Source: Penelope pileata
Taxonomy: Eukaryota > Chordata > Aves > Galliformes > Cracidae
DNA length: 64,000 bases
Reading direction: 5' to 3'
Assembly (NCBI GenBank): GCA_013396635.1
Contig: WBMW01000595.1
Span: forward strand, 99,803-163,802
This document shows positions 1 through 13,600 of this stretch, piece by piece. The position numbers and the translations under genes are program-made. The number at the start of each line of letters is the position of its first letter. Positions within the stretch are counted from its first letter, which is position 1. Below the pieces are notes generated by a model that saw only the letters and a list, made by a program, of their open reading frames with translations, searched no databases and was not told the origin of the DNA.

Positions 1-3000
1 CAGGCACACAAAAGGGTGTTGAAGTCACCATGTCTCACAGTGACAAACACCCTTAGGGTGTCATGATGGTTCCCTAGAGGTTAGAGGGGCTCTCACAGTC
101 TCCTCACCGATCTCCTGCCCTGCAGATGAGATGAAGACCATTCTCGGTTTGTAGCTGCAACACAGGACAGAGTGGGTGCTGCCTATCCTGTCTGAACATC
201 TCCAGTAAGGGGATCCCCTCCACTCCAGACACAAACCCTTCCACTGCCCTGCTGCCCTTCCAGGAACCACAGCTGCCCCGACGGATGGCTACACACTGCT
301 GAACTATTTTGATGGCAGAGGAACAAAAGCTTTGGCTGGGGAAACGCAACGACAAACGGGGTGCTGCCCACTCTGCCTCCCAGGCTGGAACCGGGAGGCC
401 ACACACCCATTTCTGAGAAACAAGGAACAGCAGAGAGAAGCTGGGGAAACATACAGCAACATGGGAAAGGATCAGGAGGAACAGCACAGAGATGGCCCAA
501 AACAAGTCCTGTTGGTACTACTAGCATTGGAGCTTCACAACTTTTATTTTCAGACTCTCACTGGCCTCATGGTACCAATGCATCACCTCAAAAGGCAACA
601 TATAAAGGCAAAAAACAACAACAACAAAAAAACTCTCTTTCCTCTTGCACAAAAGCAGGAAGACACATTTCTTACTACCTTATTTCACTCCCTGAATCAG
701 AAGTTTCAGCCATGCACAAGAACAGCTGGATCTGTTTAAGCATGATTTCTCCTACATTTATGCACATTTTTCAAAGAACAGCTCCCTGAAGTGGTAGAAC
801 CACAGGCCATGTAGTTTTCATCTTCCTTTAATCCCATCTTCACCTTGCTTAAAAGATTAATTCTGTCCTCCCCTGCTAGAGGTCACGCTGGCGAGCACCG
901 GCTGCTGACACCGATGATCTATGCAGGGCTGCTAAATCATGAGCACGGCACCTCTGCTCACCAGCACTGCTGGCGTTGGACTCTGTGTACTGTATTAGCC
1001 AAGTGTCATCACTCTTGTGATGAATTGGTGTAAAACATCAGCTGACAGGACCTTCCTGCTTGGCGTACAGCTCTCACAGTCTCTGCAGCAGGAGGAAGAA
1101 GCTCTAGAAACATGGCTCATGTAAATATTCATACAACAACTAGAACCAGAAAATAGAGGTGCTTTATTTTTCCTCTTTTATTTTTTTTCAAGCCAACTTA
1201 TGTGGTTCTTGGTGGCCTTTCATAGTTCCTCCGAAGCTTCAGAGCAGCATTTGTATCCTGTTGTTTAAGACACCACACAGTTCCCGTTGTGACCTGGGCC
1301 TGTGCCGAGCCAGACCCCGCAGCCAGGCAGAGCCCCCACCCTGCCTCCAGCCCATCTACAGCTCACAGCAATCCATGGAAGTCCCTTTAGCCAGAAAAGG
1401 ACTCACAGCCACAAAATATCAAAAAAGCCTTGCAACAGCTCTCCACTTAGATAATGCAGAGTAAAACCTCAAAACATGTGGGTTTGGTTTTTTGTTTTTG
1501 TTTTTATTTTTTCCCCTTCAAACTGAATTCCTTTGTTCTGGATGGAGGCTGGTTTTGTTATGTTTTGTCATACAAACATCTTATCTGTTGCAAACCTAAA
1601 TGTCTTCTTACCCAACCAGTTTGTCTTTGTAATTAAAGTGAAGGATTTTGCTCATATCTGAAATCATACCATTCCAACACTTATTTTGGAAAGGGTTCTA
1701 ACTGCCATTGCTTCAAATTTGTTAACAGTTTATTCAAGAGCACTGAATACCTTACAATCCTTCATCAGTTCAACCTCCCACGTTATAAAACAACATGAAG
1801 CTAGAGACTGACCGCCTCAGAGCCACAGCCCAAACCAGGGCAAGGCTCAGCCACCAGCAGCTGCACAAGAGTTAACATCTGTAGAAGCTTCAAGCCATCT
1901 GGGGATAGCTTAACACAGAGCTATTTCCAAATCTGAACTTCAGCCACGTCAGTAACTCCAAAAGAGCATTAATTAATTCAGATAGGTTTACGCTTACATT
2001 TCAGATCTGCACACACACACAAAAGCATATTTTTCTGTTACGTGTGTCTCTGTCGCAATATTACTTGGAAGATGTGAAAACACTGCAGAAAGAGGTCGAC
2101 TCTGAGTCCACTCCTATGTATGTGCTCTGCCCATAATTACCATTGCCTGTTACACGTCCTGGGATCTGCAGATGTCATTTCTGATGGGTCCTGCAGCAGG
2201 TTTCCCTCCCGATGGGATTACTATGCTGGCAGCTGACCTTATTTTCCCTTGGACTGATTTTTTCCCTGAAGGTCAGACTCTGTTTGAAGAATTTGTAATG
2301 AAAAGACATTTGAAGAACCAACATTTCTTGGTGCTCCCGACACCCTTCTCTCCAGACCTCTTGCTGACAGCCAGTATTAAAATCCCGAGCTGCCTCTCCT
2401 GTGTCAGGCAATTGAGAGGCAAGGCAGGTTCAACAACCAGTGCAAGGAGAAAAAAGCAGTTTTGAAAGCATTAAAAATCTCAGAAAATTCTCAAGAGATT
2501 CTGACTATCAATCAAAAAAAAAAANAAAAGAGAGAGAGAAGAAAGTTTGCAGACAGGTCTCAGGCCTGCTAACACAAACACAGGAGAAATGCTAACAACC
2601 TGCTAAGCCATCATCTGCCAGCAAACATGGGTGACAGAGCCAGAAGGTAGAAATAAGGGGGATTTTCATGCGACACAGTAATTTGGCAAGTGAAATATGA
2701 CTTCAGTAGTGATGAATACCTATGCCTGCTTCTGCCTTCTTCCTTCCTTGCATTTAGTCACCAATCACAGCATGAGGGCTTGTACTTCTCATGAACCATC
2801 CTGAGAGTAAATGGTCAGAAAGACTTGCCTGGTTTCTTCTGGAGAAGATGCATCACCTCTGCAATCCATGCTCATAGAACTAACTAGGCATTCCTATACC
2901 TGAACATATATTACAACTTCCTACAAACAGATCCCTCCCAAGCACAAGCACTTATGTTACAAGAGGTGTGGAGAACAAAAGAAACACAGAGCACGGGCCA

Positions 3001-6000
3001 GACCCACAGGCACACAAATATCACAAGAACACAAAGATAACAAGCACCAGCTCTGACGGGACAGAATTGATATCCTGCTACAATGCAGTAAACTGGGAAA
3101 CCCAATACAGCCCTTCAGCAGGACTGCAGCAGCACAGCATTCTGCCCTCAGATAAACCAATGGTGGAAGAAAAAAAGACATCGAGCACAGCACATACAAT
3201 TTAACAGTATTTTTAAGCCAATCTAAGGGCTAACAGCTGCTAAAGGAGCGTCGCTAGGCTGACTGAAGACATGCAATGCAACAGAAACGTAACCGTGCCA
3301 AAAACTCCCAGGAAGTCCAGCAAGTGCCAGGGCAATGAAAAATGTTGAGGAAACATGTCTGGGATGAAAAGCGGGGTGCCTGTCCAGTGGCAGCTGTAGT
3401 GATTCCTTAAGCTACGCCCAAAGGAAGCAGCACATCTCAGACTGCCTTGAACAGTGAGGTACAGTATTTCCCCACTGGAGTTACCTTGCCCAGGGCTTTT
3501 TTCCCCCCTCGCATTGTTCAACAAAAAATAGCTTCCTAAAAGTTCAGACTGCCTCCAATAGGGCTGCCCCAACGTCCTATATCTGACAAGGAGCTTCATA
3601 CTACCTTTAAACAGCAAGGAGAAAACAAGCCTAAAGGCCAAATCCCGATTGCTCAGGTCTGCTGGATGTACGCCAAACCTCATCCAAAATTTTCAAAAGA
3701 CATTAGGAGCTAAATGGCCTCAACACTGCAAGAAAGGCCATCGTGTTATTTGGTGCCTTTAAGCTCAAGGTGGATTCACAACGTGATATTCACATTGGTC
3801 TGAAGAGAAACCAAACAAAACCTTTCAGCCTTGAGCACATGCTCATCCCTTCTGTGGGTTTCATGCATAGCCTTGACTACAAATACCTCAGGACCACGTA
3901 CCAGGATATTTTTTTGAAAACCAGTCCTCTAGATCAAAAAAAAAGTAGGTCGTCAGATGAATTCACTTTCACTGGGCCTCCAACTAAAAAATCTCAAAGA
4001 TCTGGCATCAGTGTCTTTCGCCATTGCACTTGCTTCATCCAGTCTTCTGCCTGCTCCTACCTAATCTGCTAATTTGGATGAGATTTATCCTTAGCAACTA
4101 CCAGATGTTTCTGAAAACCCAGAAGAGTGACTGTCATGAACTACTTCAGAACTTACTTCCACATTTAGAACGACTTCCTCTACCAGCAGTCAAGGGGCAA
4201 GATGGGAATTTCCAGCACCGTGGCTTTTGTGAAAGGATTAAAGAATTTATGAGCAGAGACCGAGAACTTCAAGCAAAGAGAAAGACAGCTTCCAAACAAG
4301 AGGAGGAGAGAAGGTTTTAGGGACTGAATGCAAACTGCTTCAAAATGTGTATGTGTACCTGTGTGTGTACGCGTGAGTTGATCGAGATGGGCAGAGAGAC
4401 GTTAACAGCTTCTCTTCCCAAAGTCACCAAAAAGAATACCTGAAGCCGCATTGACTCACATACATTAAAATATACTTCTGAGATAAAAAAGAAAGTTTCA
4501 GAGTTTCAAACAAGTACTGTTCTGACAGCATCTGAAATGATGTATTTTCTTCCGTTCACTTGAATAAATTTTTAATTTATATCTGCTCTATCAGTCATTG
4601 TAGGAGGCACTGGTAATGAATTAACCAATAAAACAAAACTCACACTAGCAATTTATTTCTGTGTTTACAACCCAGATAAAGTGTTTAAGGTGCCATCTGA
4701 ATTAATAGTATAGGATTACACAGAGAGATTAAAACAGAAAACAAAAAATGAGAGCGGAGGAAATAGTTTTGAGAATTTATGAGCCAAGTAATTCTTTTCA
4801 TCTTAATCAGACCAACTTCAACTGTTACTGTTTCTCTAATAAAAACAAACTTCTGTTGATGCTGTACCACACTGACACAAAATATACTGCATGACACAGG
4901 CTTGTATTGCTGCCTCTGCCAGCGCCCTTGATAACTATGATCAATGATGAAGGCTGCTGAAACAGCAGAGCTTCTATCCCAAATTAGGGACCGAAGCATC
5001 ACAATTCCACCTCATTTCCCCAGTTTCCCAGCCTGGATCTCCTCCTATTCTCTTAAGACCTGGCTTTTTCTCCTCAGCCTGGGATCCCACTCCCAGGTCT
5101 GCAGAGCTTTCCCTCTCCTGGCTCCCTGCTCCTTCCAGGCACACCAGTGCTGGTGCTCACACAGGAAGCCTCGACGATGGCAGTCCAGAAACAAACCCTC
5201 ACAAAGAGGTGTCTGTGATGGGAACAGAGTTATTTTGGAGAATCTGGGTGTGATTGTGTTTACTCAGTAGCTGGCATCAAGTCCTCTGAAAACGCAGCAC
5301 AAGCATTCATATAGCTCCAAGCAAAACGTACCTCCACGGCCAAAGGGGACTTCTGGACACATCTATAACATAAATCCATCATTACTATCACTAATGCATT
5401 TAAATTGCCTTTTATACTCACAGAGTGGCTCAGTAAAAATAAATTTACCATTAGCATATTTCTTACAATTAGATTCTCATCGCATTGCTAATCACATTCA
5501 CTCTACTGAATGGAGTTATTTGAATACTCTTAAGCTGCATCCTTGTATTGAAAGAGAGACAGGACAAAACATTTTCTGTTAGAACTGGGGAATTCAAAAC
5601 GTGTAATTAAATATTTCACAATTGCTCACTATAATCAGAATTAAAAATAAAATGATGGGTGTTTACTTGGAAATGTTGTCAAAATATGACAGTATCTTAA
5701 TTAAAGACAAAAAACCATCTGTGAGAAGAGAGAAACAATAGCATATGAAGCCTAGAAGAAATAGAAGTAGATATATTCGCAGCATATCTTTGATTACAAC
5801 ATTATATAAGATTCTAAAATAATTCAGGAATCTCATTATTCTACAGCTGCAAGAATTAATGCAATATTCTCAAGTAATTTTCTTTTCCACAAAGAGTTTC
5901 TATTTTGTCATTTCATTACATATCACTTCATGCAAAATTAATCTTTTGACTTTGTCAAAAGAAGTTCTCATTACGTGCCTCAGACTTGTTGAACATGCCA

Positions 6001-7299
6001 CGGAGGAATGCTGCACAGCAGGTGCAATAAACACATCAGTCCCCATGCACAGGTGCAAACAGCACCTGCACACTGGATCCACAGGCACACCACTCTCCTG
6101 CCTTCTTCATTGCAAGCATTGTGTGCAAACAGCAGTGCTGGATGTGCCATCAAAATCATTTCAGGGACTGTGGATTGTGATGTCACACTTGGCTGAACAA
6201 AAGCAGAATTAGATGGCGGAGACAAAGCCAAACAACAAAAATATTGGAAGCATAACTTAGTTTGTGTATAAATCAATAGTTCAGAGTTTGATGGGGTAGA
6301 CAAAAATCCATCCAGTGAATCACTATAGAGGTAAAAATTGTGACAGTAAACTTTAGCTGGTGTAGATTAATTTAGGGCTATTGTCTTGAACATCTGTAAC
6401 AGCTTAGGTACAGTCTGATACATTTTAATAAGAAAGTACACATTTTTATCTTTTTGAGTCACCACCAGCACACAGCAGGCAGTACTGCCAGTCTGCTATG
6501 CTGGTTCCAGCTAGCAGCACAGTTGGATGCTCAGCGTTTCACAGCTCTGACAGCAAGGCTGGCTGGTCACTTATGCATCGGTTAATGGGGTTCACTCTCA
6601 CCAACACAGCACGAGCTGGCTACTTACCCTGACATCATAAAATTTCAAATGCAAAAAGAGGCTTATTCCCCAACTAGCCAAGCCAATTCATTTGTCCAAC
6701 TTTATTTAGGGACAGAGTTAATGCTTCTCTATCAAGCTTTAATCACAAATTACATTCCAATTACATTGTAATGGGCAGCCTGTTCCAAGACAAGCAATGC
6801 CATTCAAGCTACCTTCACAGAAAAAAGGCCTTTCAAACAGAGTAGCGAACACTTAAGTATTGGCCCTACTTCTACACCAAATTGTCACCAATGGCTTTGA
6901 TGCTGGAATACAAAATATATTCATAAAACCTATGGATGGCTCCGAGCTGGGATAGACCGTAAACACTTTGGAGGACAGGAACAGAATTCAAAATTACAGA
7001 TCAGAGAAGTAGTCTGAAATCAAAGAGAATAAATTTAAATAAAACAAACAAACAAGCAAAACTCGAGAGAGTAATGCACTCAGGAGAGAGAAAGCCACGT
7101 CCAAATATAATGAGGGCTAGACTGTGGATCTCAAGAAAAGATAACGCAATTATACCACTAACAAAATGAATGCAAGGGAACAACATGACGCTGAGAAAGA
7201 CAATGCTCAGGCTGTGATGTACTAGCAAAAAGGCTGGGTACCTATGTACTCGCTGCACTAGGGTCTTAAGAAGCCTTTTCAGAGCACCAAACTGCCAAC
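1..7299. other. Unique non-coding sequence
   Basis: No recognisable gene, exon or young mobile element is visible. The longest open frames, about 142 codons at 361-789 (+) and 147 codons at 3240-3683 (-), show no domain, no repeated motif and no convincing splice context, and I read them as chance. Short CA-rich runs near 2013 and 37 bases of purine-rich sequence near 2512 are the only low-complexity features. The 900-1400 and 5000-5200 stretches are somewhat richer in GC but carry nothing I can name. The segment may be intronic or intergenic, and the sequence does not decide which. Confidence 0.6.
2512..2544. repeat. A-rich / GA-rich low-complexity tract with one ambiguous base
   Basis: An A run containing one N at 2525 passes into a GA-rich stretch. 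It could be read as the poly(A) tail of a retrocopy, but the preceding sequence resembles no known retrogene, so it is called only as simple sequence. Confidence 0.7.
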
Positions 7300-7614
7300 A
7301 AATTGCTAACCAACTGGAGGAAGTCCAAAGGCGCTGTCTAGAATAGCAAGATGGTTTAAAAAGATGATTATTGACAAAAAGATTAGGATCTTAAAAGATT
7401 AAAATATTTAGAAGGTTACAAGAATGCTGGCAATCAGTACATCTCTGTGATGACTATGCCAAGGACAGAGAAAAAGTCTCAATATGCTTAAATGAGTGGA
7501 AAGCCTTGTTAAATCCAGGTGCTGAACCTCTCAGCCCAGAAAGGTGGTAGGTCTTTGCTTAAAGATTTTAAGAAGAGATTATGTAAACATCCATCACAAA
7601 AATAGTCTATGACA
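7300..7614 (+). mobile_element. Ancient CR1-like LINE remnant (3' coding region)
   Basis: The stretch reads like a heavily decayed copy of the terminal part of CR1 ORF2 in plus orientation. The segment near 7305-7360 resembles the CR1 passage 'gagtccagaggagggcaac'. The end near 7540-7612 resembles the family's passage in which the final protein segment, with its 'F-K-x-R-L' pattern, leads into a 'gtctatga'-type ending. Reading frame and many bases are lost, so this is much older than the other CR1 copies in the window. The boundaries are approximate. The call rests on remembered similarity to the amniote CR1 consensus and was not aligned. Confidence 0.5.
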
Positions 7615-10600
7615 GAGCTTCTCAACCACTGGCTTACAGACTCCTGGGATCTGCACACATTTTTAATGGGTCTCTAGGTAGTAATCAAGAGAGTGAAGCC
7701 TGGGATTAATTAATCCACTAGACAGCAATCCACTTCTCTAACAAGAAAATGGTTGCTGGTTGGGAATGGAAGAACACTGGAAGGCTGTGAGGTAGCTCAT
7801 TTCCTAGGGTTGTACCTTCTCTTTTGCTTAACAAAAAAGAGCCCATCTAGATTCAAAGAGAAACTCAAAGACTCTGGGGACAGTTAATGCTCCTGATTCT
7901 GATGAAACCCAGGGGAATTTTCCTTTTTACTGACATTACACACCTGCGTGTCAGGAACAGAGAGTCACGGGCTGTTAGCCAAGTACAGACCTCTGTATGC
8001 CTTTGTAGTGTGAGAGAGGATTAAAACCCATTTCTCCTCTGAATAACACAAGCCTTAAAGGTTTAGAACACATTTCTTCTGAAGCCAGTTCTACTTTCTA
8101 CTTTTCTCCCACCCCTTCAGTATTTTTACAAAACATCAAGTCACAGGAAGGAAAATGTTGTTTTTCTCCTATGCCAGTGTAGACACAGGAACTTTAATAT
8201 GCAACTTTCTACAGGGAGATGGCTGAGAAAGAGACAGATGGCCCATTTTGATAGAAATGCAAACAAAAGCTCAGCTCTTCTACCTGAGGAATTTTCAACA
8301 TCTGAAAGTTAAAATATTTAAACGACGAGACTTTTGAAAAATGTATGCAAACTAGGGGATATTTATAACATTAAACTTTGGTTAATGTGAGTGTGGCATT
8401 TATGAACAGAGAATCCAAGCACAAAACAGAAGAATGAAGGTCACGTTGAAGGAAGATCTCATCTCACTGAAAAATGGGCAAACAGATGAAGATAGATCTG
8501 AGGGATATGGCAGTGACAGCACCCAACAGACCTCTCAGTGGGTATTATTGTTTTTAACCTATAGCCACAAAAGGTTTATTTTCAACGCTAACATTTCTTG
8601 TGTTTTACAGAAATAAAACAATTCTTTCAGTGCCTTAACTTCAGTTAGTTATATATGTCCATCCAAAATGCCAAAATGTCTCGTTTCAAGTGTTTCCTGT
8701 GATTTCTGGAAACACAGAAATTCAGAGGAGAAAGAATGAGAAAAATACGTTAATGAAATCCTGTAAGCAGGGAATCATGGCAATTATTATAGATGGGAGA
8801 GAAACAGTTAATGTCAAAGAGCATCTAACTGGCCACACAGTTTACATGCTCCCTTTTTCCCACTCCTCTTGGCTTAGAGGCATAAGCAGCTTTTCTTGCT
8901 TCTGACTGATCTGCTGTCACTGCAATTCAAATGGGTATTTACTCTCAAGCAAAGGGAGCATAAATGTAATTTCAAAAACAGAAGTGTCAATGTTTAGCTG
9001 GACACTTCACTTTGTGCCTGTCCTGTGTAAGTGATCAACTTGAGAGGAATAAAGCAACGGAAAATGCAGTCCTTTTTCTTACTGCACCTGCTGCAGGCAG
9101 GGCTGTCACCAGCTCCAGCTGCCTTCTGACTCAGCTCCCAGCAGCTGCTGCCCTTCTCGGAGCACAGCGAAGCCCATACCCACAGGACAAGTGCTCCAGC
9201 TTGCAATGGGGGGCTTAGTGCTCCACCTACAACTGCAGCTTACTCAGATCTCACCCACAGTGACAGATGTGAGAGCATTCACTCACTGAAGACAGGCTCA
9301 GGTGCAGGCCTTCAAGTGCTACAGCCTATGTATACAGTCTTCTGCAAGTGTGTCCCTAAGGGTCAGTAACCCTGTATGCATTCGTTGCTCTTTTGGTCCC
9401 CTAGGTTTCAAAACAGTCTCAACACTGCAGTGAAAAACAGTGCTCAGCTCTAGCATGTCTCACATAGTCTCCTGGGCTTTGCCTTTGTCATCGTTCTGCT
9501 GGGAAGATGAAAGCTATTTCATTGATTTCTATTCCATTTATGTTTCAGATACCTTAACTGTAGGTAGCAACTCAAATATTTATAATCCTCCCCCACCCCG
9601 TGTGGTACAGCTCCATCTACAGCAAAACACAGCCTAAAATAAACCAAGAAAGTCACAAGCTAGGATGGTACACCTGAATGGAAGAATGCACTCAAAAAAA
9701 TGACAATATTTATCAATTGTCACAGAACAGCCACACGAAATAGGAGTAAGCATCTGTATCTGTTTACCTATTTTAAACCAACTAAAGCACGCAGATAAAG
9801 CTGCTGTTTTATAAGAGGGATTTGCATTTTGTTATCAAGACCACTGTTTCAGACCTACAGCAAAACGAAGGAACCAAAAAACCAGCAATAGTATAGACTG
9901 GAAATCCTGGTGATCCTGGAAAGAGATTTCTTTTGTTGATAGCTTTACTGAACTTAAAATTTACCTTCAGAAGACTAAATCATACAGGTGAGTAAATCAT
10001 ACAGGATTGACAATGAAGGAAAAAAATTGAGAAAAAAAATGATGGATTATCTATTCTAGCAAAATTACAAGCAAAACGTTATTGTCCTCACGAAAATGTC
10101 ACTGTTTTCCTTCTGATTTTCATGAGATAAGCATATGAAACACGTGGACTTAGATAAATGGAGGACAGGGACCAGTAATTGAAGTATCAAATCACAGATT
10201 TTGCTAAAAGATCCTATTATCTGAAATGACTTCAAATTCTTTCCCATCAGTTATTAATGCTGAGTACCTGGAGAATAGCCTTCAACAAGAACACAGGGCA
10301 ATTCTGAAGACAACGATAGCAAGTGGCACCACTGTAATAAAGATCACTTGGATAAACACGCAATCTGATTCCATGCTAAAATGTCTATGAAAGGTTAAAT
10401 CCAGTACAAAATGGTTATATTGTGATTCTACAGCAAAACAATCAATGTAAAGAACTATCCAGTGGTACAGCAATAGAAACACAGACCTGTAACGATGACT
10501 TGATATTTTAAGAAATCAAACCACAGTAGTTAATTTGAGTTGTCATTTATAGCTCTATCATAGAGGGAAGAACTGAAAGTTACTTTTCATTATTCCCCCC

Positions 10601-13600
10601 ATTCACATGTACCCCTAACAAAAGGGCTAAAAAGTTTCATTATTCCCCTGGAAAGCAGCTCCCAGACTTACTGCTGCATAGTCCAATCATCCTGGTTACA
10701 TCTTATGGCAGACAATATTATTCCATGTTTGTTTCCCCTACCTAGGGCAGCACAGCACTTCTCGCTCTCTCCCCCTGAACGTATCTGCAGTCGCTTCAAA
10801 GGAAAAAAGGATCCTTGCTCGAGCCTTCGTGCCCTCTGACTTCTCATTCAAAGGATGCCAGCAGGTGCCAGACCACGCTCTTGTTACGATTGGCTCCCAT
10901 CTTGCAGATAGAGCATTGAGAAGGTAGAAGGGGAGAGAGAATGCTAGTCCACAGAACTCTGTAGGCTGAAAACTGCAGCCAAAGATCCACTCCCTTGCAA
11001 GCTTATGATGTCATACAAGAAGAGTTCCTGCACCCTCCGGTATACAGCTTTGTATACCATACAGCTGTGCTTTTTGCCACACACTTAAAGCGACTCCATG
11101 AAAGTATATGAATCTCCCACAACTCTTACTGAGGTTTTAAAATTGTTCTGGAAAGTGCCATTTGATATTTTTAATTACACATAGCTGACATACCAAGAGA
11201 AATGGTAGATCCCTTTTATGTTAACAGACTGGTGAGATAATCACGGCATGACTGAAGTCTGGCTTCAGCATTTGTACGTTCAGATAGAGAATATAATTCT
11301 CTTTTATGTCCTCACCTATAGAAATGCTGCACGATTCCGTGCTCGATTCCGTGCTTGTTTAAACTTGACCAAACAGATTTACTCTATATCCAGTTTACAG
11401 TAGAGACTTCCGTTATACTACTGAGCATTCTTTGGTGAAAACAGACTTCCTTAAATTACATTTTTGAGAGATTTAGAGAAAAACAAACCCTTCTTAATTT
11501 TTCATACTTTATATTAAGCAGCCAATGGTTCTCTGATTTTTAGAATTGCTGGAGACTTGGAAGATACAGCCACGAAGGCTGTGTTGGTTCAGCCCATGCC
11601 TAGGAGGCCAGATATCTGTTGGCGATCCTGTTCCACCACAGAATTCCATGTGAGCCCGGTACCTAGTCTCCATTACTCCTCTAACAGGAAACCAGCACTC
11701 CCTGCTTCAGAGGAAAGAAGCAAGGACAAATTTACTGAGGATTAAAATTCCCATATACCACAATGACAGACATCAGTGACACCATGAGTATAAGTGGTTT
11801 GCATGGATGAGCTTGCTTCAGGTCACAGGATTTAAAGGTTGCAAACTCTCCCAAGACAGCAGGATTAGAGTAGCTTTCCCTGTGTCTGCAGGAAAAGGAA
11901 CAGGGGGCAACAAAGCATCTTGAGTTCTTGTAGCTTTAGCTCAGACCAGATAACTACCTTTGCCTTGCAAATTCAACTTACTTGAGAAAGGTTAATTGTG
12001 GTTCTTATCACACTCTCTGGGGCTTCGCTTCAGCTGCAAGCTACCAAGTACACCTCCACAAGCAACTACAAATTTGGATAATATCTGCTCAATCTTAGAT
12101 CAGAGGTTATCTGTATTTTCATCTTTTTAACTGTACTCTCCAGTAGCAATGTTTGATGTTAAGTTCCAATGCCATACTCTCAGATCTCTACAGGACTGTT
12201 TCATAGTTAGCCTCCCCTTCTTGAGCTAGCTGAAAATCATTAAAAAAAAAAAAAGAGCTAATGAAAGAAAGTGAAACTAATTCCTGACTTTTACTGTTAA
12301 CATTCACTGCTTTTATTTACAGAACGAAGTGCCGTTTTACACTTTTCAAGCATTCCCCCACATTTACAAAAGAATTCTCATTAGACGTCTGTTGTTCCTT
12401 CACTTAGGAATTTCCTTGGGCTGCTTTACTCTCAAGTCTGTGAGCTGCCAGGGCATTACCTGGAGCTCCTCCACGAAGGGGCTGTTGCACAAGGATAAGC
12501 TACGGACCTTGGGATAGCCTAGCATAAAAAAACCACAATTTTGTCTGGCTTATGCCTGTCAGTGTGTCCTAAAGGACACTCCAGCCCCAGAGCTGTAGCT
12601 AAAGATCACCTCTAGCCTTCCAGCAATATTAAGACACACTCTCCCATTACGAGATTAATGCATATTTTTTTCTCTGTACTTATTACATGAATTTAAAATT
12701 ATTTAACACAGAATGCACTTTGCAATTCATTTTCTTCTTTCCCTGTGCTTTTTAGAATCCTCTGACTGTACTTATTGAAAACATCTCTTTTCAAGCCATC
12801 CCTTTGAGAAATATTAATGCTCCCACGTGTGTCTTATTCAGGACTTCCACTGACCTTGTGACTGAGAAAATCACTTTCTTTCTGTATCAAACAAAAGCAG
12901 ACTTTTTAGAATAAGAGATTATCTTTTGACAATGTCAGAATATCTTCAATTCCACAAAGAAATGAATAAGGAAGCCTATATAATTTATTTTAATAGGAAG
13001 CTTGACAGAGGCTGAAATATTCATTTGTATTAAATAGAAAATACAAAGCCAGTTATACACTAGAATGAATGTCTTGGGAAGAAAAGCAGCAGCCTGCCTC
13101 TCAACTTGCGCTCATTCTTCCAGCTGCTATTCTGAGCTCCTGGCAGGTGTCATCTGTACTAAATCCCTTACACAACACTCAGTCCTGCAGTAGCAACCCT
13201 GTGACAAAACCTTCCCCATGCTGCCATTCTGAGCTCTCCTCCAGGCCTACTGGAAGTCTCCCTTTGAAGAGCCCAAAGTAGAAGTCAGAAAAACTGGCCA
13301 AAGGAAGTTAAATGACACAGCTTTCCAAAGCAGCCTTTGAACTCAGGCTAGGCTCAATAAAGTTGTGAAGCCAGACTTAGGGCTCCCTGTACTTGATCAC
13401 AAGTGCCACAGCTGTGTAGAAGCACTGATGTGGAATAGGCTCACCCCGCTGACTGGGCAGGGACTCACTCCAACAGTTCAGGTTTGTTTGAGTGTTGACC
13501 TACCAAGTTAGTACCACGAGCATTGTGAAGGATTATGCATCACCTGCAGCCAGCTGAGAGCAATAAAGCCAGCACAATGCCAGTACTCTGGCTAATCCAT

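Noticed and set aside
361..789. 142-codon plus-strand frame near the window start
   Set aside because: No domain, and overlapping frames of similar length exist on both strands. Expected by chance in locally stop-poor sequence.
2512..2544. A-rich tract as poly(A) tail of a processed pseudogene
   Set aside because: No mRNA-like sequence or flanking target duplication is recognisable upstream.
3240..3683. 147-codon minus-strand frame
   Set aside because: No recognisable family or regulatory context, and its length is within chance expectation for 64 kb.
7615..7760. Possible decayed DNA-transposon end ('gagcttctcaaccactggct')
   Set aside because: It resembles the opening of several old hAT/MER-type elements, but no matching inverted end or interior could be found.
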